DNA from: Odontocerum albicorne
Lineage: Eukaryota; Arthropoda; Insecta; Trichoptera; Odontoceridae
NCBI GenBank assembly: GCA_949825065.1
Contig: OX463848.1
Coordinates: forward strand, 31,187,502 to 31,251,501
Direction of reading: 5' to 3'
Length of the DNA: 64,000 nt
The notes under the pieces are model-generated. The model ran no database searches. It was not told the DNA's origin and was given only the letters and a program-made list of their open reading frames with translations. Below, one piece after another: positions 21,690-30,969 of this stretch (within the stretch, counting starts at the first letter, position 1; the number at the start of each line of letters is the position of its first letter). A program made the position numbers and the translations under genes.

Positions 21690-22030
21690 GGGTGTCCTGA
21701 TAAGAGCGCCGGATTTAATTTTTGAATTTACTTTAAGAAATTCCCTTCGCTTAAGATGTCTGCTGGTTGGAGTTCTTGGGTCAGTTGGATCTTGTAAGCA
21801 TGAATATCTAATTCTTTTGCGATGATTCGCTGTAAAGTGCTTCTTGAAACGTCTAATTCTTGTGAACGATGGCGAATGGGGTTTCAGGAACGTCCCTGGG
21901 GTTTCAGGTTTCAGGAAATGTCCCTGGGGTTTCAGGAACATTTTCATTCACTGCGGCTATGTTTTCGAGTGAACGTCCGCTACGAGGACGCATGGGTGAC
22001 TTATTGTCCAGAATCGAACCAGTTTTCTCA
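21690..22030 (-). pseudogene. Fragment of a DUF4817-type (Tc1/mariner-like) transposase
   Basis: On the minus strand, frames carry SPMRPRSGRSLENIAAVNEN, then, after an insertion, HRSQELDVSRSTLQRIIAKE and LDIHAYKIQLTQELQPADI followed by a RREFLK-like segment. The order SGRS-ENIAAVNE-V, RRSQELxxSRxTLxRILxKDLxLHAYKIQLTQEL is that of the helix-turn-helix half of transposases common in insect genomes. The join between the two parts carries a small local duplication of a CCCCAGGGACGTTCCTGAAA-like word, which disrupts the frame. The catalytic DDE half is absent, so the copy is dead. Family name is from memory of the motif, not a search. Confidence 0.75.
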
Positions 22031-22039
22031 AATAATTAA

Positions 22040-22640
22040 ATAATTGGTGGCATTATTACCCCTAGCACAGACCCCGTTGCTAACTCTTCAAAGTGAGGGC
22101 GTGATTTAAGAATAAATTTAATATAACTTAAGCTAGTTTCCCAGTCTTCTCTTAATGTATAAGTAAGCTTTAAGCAACTTTATTTGACTAAAACTTGAAG
22201 AATATATTAAAAGACACATAGAAAATGTATTCAAGTACATACTCGTACACTCACAGTGTTTATCTTGAGAAGAACGGTTTAACTTTTTTTTGTCGGTTTT
22301 TGTCTTCAATCTTGTTCGAGTATATGGATGTACTCGTATGTATAAATTACACGTAATAAAACCCACACACAAAACATAGCTTTTGTTTTAGTGAAAATGT
22401 TAAATGAACATACCTTAATCTAATATATTTAAAAATATCATGCCAGTTTATAGTGTATTCTGTTGTAAAATTACATCTTAAAAAAGTTATCCCATACAAG
22501 TCTAGATGGAGGATTTTTCGATTATCTCAGAACGGGTAAATGTGTATTGGCCTTTTGTCTGTATACGTCCATATTATATATGGAGTTTATTATTCAACAA
22601 AAAATCGTGAGACTTTAATAAATAATGGTTCATCTTATTT
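22040..22640. other. Nothing recognised
   Basis: Unassigned A+T-rich spacer. Confidence 0.4.
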
Positions 22641-22840
22641 TATGTATAGTTGAATTTTGTATAGTTGAAACTAATGCCTATATTTAAAATATGTTAGACT
22701 TTTGCATAGTTGAAACTAATGCCTTGTAAGACTTTTGTATAGTTGAAACTAATGCCTTGTAAGACTTTTGTATACTTGAAATTAATGCCTTGTAAGACTT
22801 TTGTATAGTTGAAACTAATGCCTATATTTAAAATATGTTA
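22640..22840. repeat. 33-bp tandem array, about 5 copies
   Basis: GTAAGACTTTTGTATAGTTG plus AAACTAATGCCTT recurs; the first and last copies continue into the same TATTTAAAATATGTTAG text, so the array is bounded by a longer duplicated segment. Confidence 0.9.
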
Positions 22841-22849
22841 GTTACAAGG

Positions 22850-23205
22850 ATTTAATAAAATTTTCGAAAGTTAAAAATTATAAAATATAATTCGTATGTA
22901 ATCTTAAGTAATGTTTTGAAAATTAAAAAATTACATAGTACAATTCGTATATGAGGTAAATTCTGAAAAGTTGAAAATGATATGTGTATAAAACCTTTGG
23001 TTATTTGCTAAAATGTAAAAAAAGAACACTAAAAGTAGTAAGTAGCCTTTGGTAACATTCTGAAATCTTGAAAAATTACATTTTCAATTCGCACGTATCC
23101 TATGGTCACCTCAAAAAATGAAAAATACATAATACAATTCATTTTTTATAATTAAAAAACATTTTTGTTGTGTAAAGTATACTCTGTCGTACTTAGTACC
23201 GTATA
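22850..23205. other. Nothing recognised
   Basis: A+T-rich spacer with loosely repeated AAAATTACATA-like words. Confidence 0.35.
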
Positions 23206-23214
23206 GCGAAACGA

Positions 23215-23340
23215 AAATAAGCGAAAAATAAGTGAAAACCAGACTGTACCCCCCTTTAAAAAAAATTTATTGAATCAAACCCACAACTCTCGGGATGAAT
23301 ATCAGTCATTTTACCAACAAGACCACGTGACTTATTGATA
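23215..23340 (-). mobile_element. SINE fragment
   Basis: AAGTGAAAACCAGACTG (middle), AATCAAACCCACAACTCTCG (box B side) and TACCAACAAGACCACGTGAC (box A side) appear in the order of a minus-strand SINE. The LINE-like tail is missing. Confidence 0.75.
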
Positions 23341-23579
23341 GTTTAAGATATTCGTAATATTTTATAGTCCACAAAAGCTGTGGACAATTTAAAATATTCA
23401 AAAGATTATACTTTTGGAAGGGTATTCAGTGTTCAAAGTTAGATAAACTTACATATTGAAATTAATTAAACGCTTGTGTGGTTAGAGATTTCACAATTTG
23501 CAAATTTGACTATCATTGAAAGATTATTGCAGAAAATACGAAAATTTCGAGTCACTTTAATTTCGTACTTAAACAAATA

Positions 23580-23920
23580 TACCATCATCCCGTCTTCCTG
23601 ATGGGATAGGCAGAGAGGACAGAGCGCATGACTTTCTTATATCGACACATATATTTCGCATCTTCCACATCTATATACCTTCTCATAGTTATTCATTTAC
23701 TTCATACTTTTCCTTCTTTCAAAATATATTATACTTAATCCAACCATACTTTCTTTGATCTTCCTCTACCATATATTTTTTTACCATCTACATCCTTTTC
23801 CCATCTATATTGTATATTTATTTTCTTAGTCTTTTTTCATTCATTCGTTCTAGATCATCTTACAGTGTTCATCTTATTCGTACTCAATACATCATCCTTG
23901 AAATTTAAGCCTTCATCAAC
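23580..23920 (-). mobile_element. LINE-A fragment
   Basis: The plus-strand edge is ACCATCATCCCG with GGGATAGGCAGAGAGGACAG, the reverse complement of the LINE-A C-terminal SALSAYP region. It continues through CTTCCACATCTATATACC and TCATTCATTCGTTCTAG to a CTTAAATTTCAAGG-like region. The frame is degraded. Confidence 0.6.
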
Positions 23921-23924
23921 CAGC

Positions 23925-24530
23925 TGCAGTAGCGTAACAAGGGTAATGTAGCCAATGTAAAGAATTGAACAGGAGGCCAGAGGATCTATGCTCTAGTAAA
24001 ATTTCGGTATTTGATACTTTTGCAAGTATCGTTACTTTCTCCAGCCCTTACATAGACTTATCTTTTTTATACTCCACTACAGCAAGAAATGGAATTATAC
24101 AACATAAAAATCATTTCTGACATGTATTAAGATACAAATAAAAACATCATCGACGTACACAGTAGTTACAGTTCACCGCTGATAGTCTGTATTTATTAGT
24201 ACCAGAATATCGCTACAAAACAAACAACGTCGTAAATGGAATCTAGGATTTTTTTCAGTTACGATCAGAGGTATAGTCCTGCCCTCACAAATGGAAATAG
24301 GGCCCACAGTTTTTTTAGTTCTTTTCATGAAAGTATGAATATTATAAAAAGTTAAAAACCAATTTTATTCTTATTATTTAATAGATAAATAAATAGTATA
24401 GTATTTAATTTTCTTATATCTTATGTAAAGTATAAAAAAAATTTTTTTTTTACACATGACAAGAAATATACACAATTTGCGAAAAAAGCTATAGGTTATT
24501 TAATTTGGGTACTTACACAATTTTAATGGA
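23925..24530. other. Nothing recognised
   Basis: Unassigned. Confidence 0.35.
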
Positions 24531-24534
24531 TCTG

Positions 24535-24680
24535 GGGTTGTTGCCTTTCATTTATCGTGTCTTAAGTGAAACCAGACTAAAAACTTTTATTTTTATCAAA
24601 AAAGTTGGTTCCAACGGGAATCAAACCAGTATCCCCCGGGTCGGAAGATAGGTATCTCATTAACTACGCCACGGAGGATA
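24535..24680 (-). mobile_element. SINE copy without its tail
   Basis: GTCTTAAGTGAAACCAGACT, GGTTCCAACGGGAATCAAAC, CCCCCGGGTCGGAAGATAGG and TAACTACGCCACGGAGG give the minus-strand SINE order. It lies 90 bp from a plus-strand copy, forming an inverted pair. Confidence 0.82.
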
Positions 24681-24772
24681 ATAATCGATTATTAATAAAA
24701 AAAATGTTTTTGAAGGAATCGATTCAAAATAGATCTGTTAGATGTATAAACATTGACCAGACATTGACAGAG

Positions 24773-24975
24773 AACCTCCGTGGCCCGATGGTAAGACACT
24801 TGTCTGCCGATCCGGATGTTGCGGGTTCAATCTCCGCTGGAACCCAGATTTTTTAAAAAATATGATTCCAGTCTGATTAACACTTAGGGCCTATAAAAAC
24901 AGCTTTCTGGTTGGTTGGAAAAGATTGCCACATGGCAATACACTCGCCAGGTTAAAAAAAAACATTAAATAAAAA
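24773..24975 (+). mobile_element. tRNA-derived SINE, complete plus-strand copy
   Basis: Starts CCTCCGTGGCCCGATGGTAA (box A), then GTTGCGGGTTCAATCTCCGC (box B), GGAACCCAGATTTTTTAAAA, GATTCCAGTCTGATTAACAC, TTAGGGCCTATAAAAACAGC, TTTCTGGTTGGTTGGAAAAG, ATTGCCACATGGCAATACAC, TCGCCAGGTT and an A-rich tail ending in AAATAAATAA. The part from TTGGTTGGAAAAGATTG to the end corresponds to the 3' end of LINE-B at 17.5 and 60.3 kb. Confidence 0.92.
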
Positions 24976-24994
24976 TAAATAATAATTTTGAGGT

Positions 24995-25062
24995 TCATGA
25001 TAGCGCAATAACGCGCTGGACTGTGCAATGTACATTTTCGCCGGTTTGAACTCTGCGCTGTG
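24995..25062 (+). mobile_element. tRNA-like sequence, unassigned SINE or pseudogene
   Basis: ATGATAGCGCAATAACGCGC (box A side, D-arm) and CGCCGGTTTGAACTCTGCGC (T-arm/box B) are spaced about as in a tRNA. The acceptor ends do not pair, so a working tRNA is unlikely. Confidence 0.45.
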
Positions 25063-25143
25063 GTATGATAAATACCTGAAAAAAACCACAGGCTTTTCTT
25101 TTCTGGTATTTGAGGGTATAAGAATGTATATGATGTCTGTCGT

Positions 25144-25509
25144 ATGTGTTATTTAAAAAAAAACAAAAACATTGTAATTCAAGATGGAAAATTACGTGCT
25201 GCTAACATTATGACCTCACCCCGAGTGCGGAAGTTCAACAATCAAAATGCTTCCGTAACATTGTTTCCCCTCAGAATGGTTAACAATCGAAATGCTGCGG
25301 CTTGGACCAGATGCCGTCTGCCGGAGGTTTTACAGGGAGAGACAGTAATAAAAGGAGAAGAGAAAAATATTTTATTAAAGGAAACTGCGGCAGCAGAAGG
25401 TTTTACAATTAAAACTGTTGACATTTTTAAAAAAATGTCCCAGAAATGGTCGGAATTTCATATTACGATACTTTTCCCGGAAGAGAAACGTGGACTAAGT
25501 TCTTTATAA
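25144..25509 (+). CDS. Unidentified 121-codon open frame
   Basis: This is the second longest intact plus- or minus-strand frame with ordinary amino-acid composition in the window, apart from transposase. It is basic and mixed, with DGKLRAANIMTSPRVRKFNN and KKMSQKWSEFHITILFPEEK among its segments. I recognise no domain, signal peptide or membrane segment. It starts 80 bp after a tRNA-like sequence and ends 75 bp before another, so it may be the body of an unknown mobile element or a lone exon. A shorter minus-strand frame overlaps it (25,242-25,424), which lowers confidence. Confidence 0.25.
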   Translation: MCYLKKNKNIVIQDGKLRAANIMTSPRVRKFNNQNASVTLFPLRMVNNRNAAAWTRCRLPEVLQGETVIKGEEKNILLKETAAAEGFTIKTVDIFKKMSQKWSEFHITILFPEEKRGLSSL

Positions 25510-25582
25510 AGTGGCGAAATTCGCCGTGTAAAGCAAACATTTTGTTAAGCGTGTAAAGATTTTTTTTTGTCAAAAATGAACA

Positions 25583-25665
25583 CCTTCGTAGCCTAGTTGA
25601 AAAGACACTAGTCTTCCTCCCAGTGGTTTAGGGTTCAGTTCCCGATGATACGTCTGATAACCATG
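25583..25665 (+). mobile_element. tRNA-like sequence, SINE family 2 head
   Basis: ACCTTCGTAGCCTAGTTGAA with AAGACACTAG (box A side) and TTAGGGTTCAGTTCCCGATG (box B side). It resembles the copy at 10.2 kb (TAGTTGGTAAGACGCTCGTC). No LINE-B-like tail follows. Confidence 0.55.
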
Positions 25666-25939
25666 CTTGCACGCGCTAGATATGTACGAGTGGAATTGTC
25701 TCTTCACGTGCGTTGTGTAATAGTATGTTTTTTTAACTACAGTGGTTCTAAAATTTGAAATTTTGAACAACGAAATCAAAGATAATATTGGCCTGGCTAT
25801 TTTCTTTAACGTGTCTGCATCGACATCGATATATTGAAGATCAAATGAAAAACATGGTGGGAAAAGTATGGTCAAATAAAAGATTAGGATATCCTTAGAC
25901 TAGAATACAACCGAAAAGAGAAGATCCTACACTCAAAAC

Positions 25940-26420
25940 TCGTTTATTTAGTTAAAATTCCATTATACAATGTACAATATGGAGGGTTTTTTTGTCAAGT
26001 GGCAATCTCTACCAAATAATAATAGATTTTTTTACATAGTTTTAATTTAAAGGTAGGAAATTTACATTACTGATGTAGAAAAAATGTGTCAGAATTAAAA
26101 CAAATACAAATTTAACTTAATAATCAATGGCCAGGAGACGGAAACGGAGAAAAATGTGGTGAGAAACCAGGAAAAATACGTTTTGTCACTGAAGTGAGAT
26201 TTGATGTTATAATTCGCTTTTTGAAGCACATAAAAGATGACCCGAGTTTTATATTAGCTAGCAGCTGGTTTCTGAGTCTAACAGCATGCTTATTAAAATA
26301 AAACTTGAAAATGTATAGTAAAAAAATCTCGTCTGTATAGATGTTAAATATTTTATTTTCAAATTGATTCTTCTCTTGTAAGTTATTATTTAAACAGTGA
26401 AAACGACAGCAAGAGGTAAA
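25940..26420 (-). mobile_element. LINE-B 3' end, diverged
   Basis: The minus-strand frame that starts at 26,462 includes NKHAVRLRNQLLANIKLGSS and FMCFKKRI, equal in pattern to VHAVRLWNQLxxNIRL plus FKKRL of LINE-B. The 3' side ends with a minus-strand tail AGAGATTGCCACTTGACAAA near 26,010, again the SINE-like terminus. No catalytic region is present. Confidence 0.75.
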
Positions 26421-26439
26421 TTGGAGGGTATCGCTACTC

Positions 26440-26610
26440 GTATCGCCGATATCTCGGTACAAAGACGATTACCGGGGATTTATGACAAGTGACGCGAGTG
26501 CTGGCGCACAGGCTATAAAGAGGGCGCTTTACCTGTGTCGGCTCGCACGGGTAATCCCCGTGGACCGGGAGACCGCCCGTTCACGATACAACGTGATCTG
26601 TGAAACCGCG
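26440..26610 (+). promoter_or_regulatory. G+C-rich block with TATA-like box, unresolved
   Basis: A sharply G+C-rich patch has CTATAAAGAGGGCGC (TATAAA at 26,514-26,519) about 25-30 bases before TCGGCTCGCACGGG. The words ACCGGGGATT and AATCCCCGT form an inverted pair around it. This could be a core promoter, an LTR fragment or an end of a miniature transposon. No downstream open frame supports a gene. Confidence 0.25.
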
Positions 26611-26764
26611 TAGAAAAACTTAAAATATAATTATTTGGAATCTTTTACAATAATTGACAAATGGTAAGTGAAAACGACCACTTTGAGGTGATGTGAACGT
26701 GTTGAATGGGTGAGTGTGAAATACTGGCAAAACAAACTTAAATTGAAAGTATGGATCATACTTA

Positions 26765-27062
26765 CAAGTATACATATCATCACGCTATTTACATATTGGG
26801 GTGGGTAGAGAAAACAGAACATCATATTTTCCTATCTCGTTATACATCCTTAGTCTCTTCTACATCCATACATCTTCTCATTCACTTGATCCTACCACGC
26901 TTTCCTTGGTCTTCCTCTCAAACGCCTTCTACTCAAGTTTGCATTATAAATCTGTTTTATTAGACTTTCTTCATTCATTCGTTCCACATGCCCAAACTAT
27001 CTCAATTTACTCTTCTTAATCTTACTTACCATATCAGACTTAAGTTCACATTTGACTTAAGC
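26765..27062 (-). mobile_element. LINE-A fragment
   Basis: The plus-strand edge ATATCATCACGC and GGTGGGTAGAGAAAACAG, then CTTCTACATCCATACATC, TCATTCATTCGTTCCACATG and CCCAAACTATCTCAA, are the reverse complement of the LINE-A C-terminal region, with the GHVER-coding part near 26,985. It abuts another LINE-A piece in opposite orientation. Confidence 0.65.
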
Positions 27063-27069
27063 TCACATT

Positions 27070-27262
27070 TTGAATCAAGTAAATGATATATTGAAAGATG
27101 TAAATATAAGGAATAACACAAATACAAGGAGTTCTATGAGAAAATGTATGGATGTGGAGGAGGCGAAGGAAGTATGTCGCAATAGGAACGTTTGGAGCTC
27201 CATCCTTTTTGCCTACCTCAAGAAGGAAAAAGCGTATAGAGTAACATTTTATTTCATACCTT
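27070..27262 (+). mobile_element. LINE-A fragment, well-preserved C-terminus
   Basis: A 64-codon open frame reads MNQVNDILKDVNIRNNTNTR, then RKCMDVEEAKEVCRNRNVWS and a Lys-rich end. This is the clearest reading of the LINE-A C-terminus: DQVNxILxxGxV, a basic segment, and MDVEEAKEVCRDRNVW. It is a small piece in head-to-head orientation with the preceding fragment. Confidence 0.75.
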
Positions 27263-27264
27263 AG

Positions 27265-28590
27265 TTGTCGAGTATGAATGAATCCAAGAATTATAGCTTA
27301 TCATTGAAACGTCATGCAACGATTACTTCTCGTTATTATAAATCGATATTGGTTCAAAATTACTAATGGGTTTATAGTTTCCTCGGTTTTGCTTGATAAA
27401 ATATGTTATCGTTGCCCCATGCGATCAACTAGATCGAATGAACTGTTTTATGTACACAGGGACTTTTTTGTTTTGGACATTAATTTTAATTGCTACATTT
27501 TTAAAACACCATTAAATAAGTATTGTGCTACACGCAGTGCGATCTTCCTTTATAAATTAACCAGGTGGTGAGCGATACACTCTGATTACATCTAAATGTT
27601 TCATTCATTTTGTTTTGATTTTTTTCTTTTTCATCACATTCATCGTTTTTGTTGACGGTTTTTTATATTAAATTTTCTGACATTTAAGACACTCCTTCAT
27701 ATAATCAAAAATATTAGTTAAAAGATTTTAAAAAAAATACTTGCGTAATTATTTTTCTCAAAATTAAAAAAATGAATCACAATAAATAACTACATGATTC
27801 AGTCGACTATTTATTATGAATGCGTCATTGCTGTTATTCTTTATTGCTAGAATGCATTCATTCGTATGTGGGCTGAAAAACGTTTGATGTTCTTGCGGCC
27901 GGACTCGCTCTCTATTGGTGAGGGTGTATTTCAACTAATGTGATCTTATGGGATGAGCCCACACCTTTTGATAGTTTCTCTCTAAAATGTATTTTTTTCG
28001 CCAATATCTTGCAATAATCGTATAACACAATTTCAGAATATTTGAATATGTAACATATATATGTACATAGTATCTTGCTATCAACAAACCTATGTTCAAG
28101 TATGATATTATTCAACTCATCCGAATTGGTGATCAATATATACGAAAAACTGTGGCCAAGAGACACCATTGTTTTCGACCCCATTAACCGAGTCTACGGC
28201 ACTCGTATGTAATAGCATGTGTTAGCAATACTACTGTGCTGCTTGCGTGACTTATGTAGACATGTGTAATGCATAGCCTTCTTCATTGCCACGAATTTGT
28301 ATATAAATAAGAAGTACTCACTTAAATCTCTCTTACCTCCACGTTCACTCATTGTTTTATTGTCTGCATATAGTTAATTGTCTTTTTATGATAACAATGC
28401 GTCTTTGAAAAGAACGTATTTGATTTGGCCTCTCATTCTTTTTCTAAATTTTTAAATGCGGTCTTTCAGTCAAAATATTTACCTAGCCTGCTTTAAACTG
28501 TAAAAGTGTCAGTTACATTTGCACCCATTAATCTAAGTAAAACCTGGAATTCGAACAAAATCTGAGTATGGTTTTACGTAATTCTTTTAA
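27265..28590. other. Nothing recognised
   Basis: Unassigned A+T-rich DNA of over 1.3 kb. Frames at 27,314-27,571 (plus) and 27,912-28,184 (minus) have no recognisable family. Confidence 0.4.
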
Positions 28591-28599
28591 AGCTTTCAA

Positions 28600-28930
28600 A
28601 TAATTCGTGTAAAATGAGGCATACAAAATGACATTCAAGCGTTACCGTTGAGCAGCTTACGCGTGACTCGGCCAAGTTTTTGTCGAGGATATACCAGCAT
28701 GAGCATTTGGTGTACGACGCAGCCCGGTGCGTGGCGGGGGAGCGAGATTTATGTGCCCCATGCCCGTGTCCCATCACTGGGTTCCACTCTTCACCCTGCC
28801 CCATGAACAGGGGTATGGTTTTAACCTTCAGAATACGACTGACTCGAAACAATCGTTCAATTACCGAAGAGAAAGTAAGGAAAAATTCAAGCAACGTGAA
28901 CTATATATTGTCTTTTAAATAAAGCATATT
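28600..28930. other. G+C-rich block, unresolved
   Basis: Between about 28,715 and 28,820 the base composition rises strongly (CGGTGCGTGGCGGGGGAGCG, CCCATGCCCGTGTCCC). Frames of 63-106 codons are open on both strands, but none shows a domain. It may be an unrecognised mobile-element piece or a lone exon. Confidence 0.25.
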
Positions 28931-29033
28931 CTCAAGATTTTCTGGACAGACCGTATTACAAATGTATAAGTGCTTGCTCGTATGTAAAAGAACTGAGAAT
29001 TGATTAAAACTGTGAAGGTTTGCAAGTTGCACT

Positions 29034-29414
29034 ATCTAGATCAGGGGTGGGCAAATTTTTAGGTTGTCGGGCCACAATAAAAAAGCGCAAAATTAAATAG
29101 TTTTTTTTATTAGGAAGCGAAATGGCATACCTGTGGTTCGTGTTCACTGGTGCACTTCCTGCTACGACCCCCCCCCCATTTTGCATTCCCAAGTAAAAAA
29201 TTGTATCAATGCAAAATTAAATAAATTCACATTATCAGGGTCAAACTTAGAAATTGGTGCCCCACTATTATTTACAATTTTTTCTTGACATTTCGGTTTA
29301 TTAACAAAGCAGCGATTTTTTTAAAATCATATTTTTGACTCCGCGGGCCGAATAAAACTTCACTGGGGGCCGGATTTGGCCCGCGGGCCACCATTTGCCA
29401 GGCCTGATCTAGAT
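29034..29414. mobile_element. hAT-type miniature element (MITE) with 8-bp target duplication
   Basis: The element (29,042-29,406, 365 bp) begins CAGGGGTGGGCAAATTTTTA and ends GGGCCACCATTTGCCAGGCC plus TG, so the ends CAGG-TGG-CAAAT are inverted copies. ATCTAGAT flanks it exactly on both sides (29,034-29,041 and 29,407-29,414). An 8-bp duplication and CAGGGGTGGGCAAA-like ends with GGGCC-rich subterminal regions are typical for hAT elements. It encodes no transposase and would depend on one elsewhere. Confidence 0.9.
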
Positions 29415-29935
29415 CATATGATCAAACTTACTAGATACAGTATAACACAAGTGATCATCTAGGCAAAAATACTTTTGTGAAGGTGGTTTGTATACAGCTC
29501 TACTGAGTTGTTTCGAGCTGCAGGGAACAACATAAGGATTGCCATGATGGCTAACCTCTGATAATATATGACACCTCAAGAATAAGAGATAGGTCTGAAA
29601 TATTAGGAGAAATTGATGGGCTGCAAAACCTTGACATCGTGCTTACATTTGTGTATCCTGGATCTAATATAATATATTGTATATAATATACGCAGTTGTG
29701 ATATATAAATCAAAATATTAATTAAATAGGGCAAATATGGTCTGACTTGTTTGACATGTATACAGAGCCGCATTTACTAACAGGCACACCTAGGAATTTG
29801 CCTAAAGGCAACCAAATACTTATAAATAGATTATAAAAGCTACTGCTTTAGAAGTTTATTACCAATTAAAACTTATGAAGCGCTTTTTTGTAACACATAT
29901 GCGCCTGGATTGTATGTTGTGTAGTTCCTAACCGC
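29415..29935. other. Mostly unassigned
   Basis: A short segment near 29,765 (AGAGCCGCATTTACTAACAG, then GCACACCTAGG) resembles the edge of a DNA-transposon remnant also seen near 56,070. Near 29,600-29,670 a frame ends DIVLTFVYPGSNI, faintly like the YLGS motif of a LINE. Confidence 0.3.
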
Positions 29936-29939
29936 TAAA

Positions 29940-30320
29940 ATATTGAGTCTGTTATGATCTATTCAACAAATTCAGATGAGAACGTAAAAAGCTTTGAAGG
30001 TGTTCTGTTATACACTGTAGAGGATTGGCAAAAATCCATAGAGCTACTTCTGGAACTGTATATGATATATTCAGTCTATTACGGCCTATTCAATGAATTT
30101 AGATTAGATCGTAACAAGCTTCGAATGTGTTCTGGTATACACTGTGGAGGACTGGCAAAAATCCATATTGCTACTCCTGGGACTGTATATAACATATTCA
30201 GTCTGTTATGATCTATTCAACGAATTTAGATTAGATCGTAACAAGCTTTGAAGCTGTTCTGGAGTGCACTGTGGAGGACTGGCGAAAATCCATAGAGCAA
30301 CTTCTGAGATTGGGATATAA
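29940..30320. repeat. 127-bp tandem repeat, about 3 copies
   Basis: GTCTGTTATGATCTATTCAA-like starts at 29,947, 30,074 and 30,201 are 127 bp apart. Shared inner words include ACACTGTGGAGGACTGGC and AAAATCCATAGAGC. The unit length is not a multiple of three, so the frame that runs through is not evidence for a protein. Confidence 0.93.
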
Positions 30321-30329
30321 ATGATCAAC

Positions 30330-30700
30330 CAATTAGTCGGCTGTGAGAGAGACATCCAATTTTGTATGTGGGATATTCGTTCATTCCCGCAAGCAAAAGG
30401 TTAAGCAGCGCACACCTTTATTCATTATATTTATTTTACAGCCCGTTCATTTATAATTTCGGAGAGCTTATTTTTGTCGTCTTGTACTGGTGCCTACATA
30501 AAGAGAAAATGTCCAAATGTGAGCTGTATTTTAATGACAATAACTTATATGACCTACGTGGGGATGTTCGTCAAAAATTAAATCAATAATAAACTCCGAG
30601 TTATTAAATTACATTTTCTTGTTATCATCATCAGTAATTATTTTCAATCGTAAAAAAATCATAGTTTTCAATTATGGAAATTTTCAAACAATGTTAAGAT
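30330..30700. other. Nothing recognised
   Basis: A 75-codon plus-strand frame (30,362-30,589) is unassigned. Confidence 0.35.
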
Positions 30701-30702
30701 AT

Positions 30703-30965
30703 AGTAACTTATTTAATCAAATAATGTTTATTCCACTTAATACAACGGTATAACCACACCGGTTTCGAGGTTTCTATCTCATCATCAGGTTGCACAAATA
30801 AGACTTCCCTGATGATGAAGTGACTCTCCTGAAAATAAGGTGAAAACCTTGAAACCGGTAGGATTATACCGTTATACTAAGTAGAATAAGTAGTGTTTGA
30901 ATAAATAAGTTACAATGCTTTGAAACCTCTAGTGTTAATGTATTAACTATAAATAATACAGTATT
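30703..30965. mobile_element. Penelope-derived inverted composite
   Basis: The left arm holds ATGTTTATTCCACTTAATAC, ACGGTATAACCACACCGG, TTTCGAGGTTTCTATCTC and ATCATCAGGTTGC. The right arm is its inverted partner with CCCTGATGATGAAGTG, AAAACCTTGAAACCGG, TAGGATTATACCG and GTAGTGTTTGAATAAATAAG. The right flank again is TTACAATGCTTTGAAACCTC then AGTGTTAATGTATTAAC. A short extra segment (ACTCTCCTGAAAATAAGG) sits inside the right arm. Confidence 0.8.
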
Positions 30966-30969
30966 AAGA

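Noticed and set aside
24995..25062. Functional tRNA gene
   Set aside because: Box A and box B are present, but no acceptor stem pairs. The same applies to the tRNA-like parts at 10.2, 25.6 and 46.4 kb.
29954..30211. An 85-codon repeat protein
   Set aside because: The frame runs through a 127-bp tandem repeat whose period is not a multiple of three; copies would be read in different frames.
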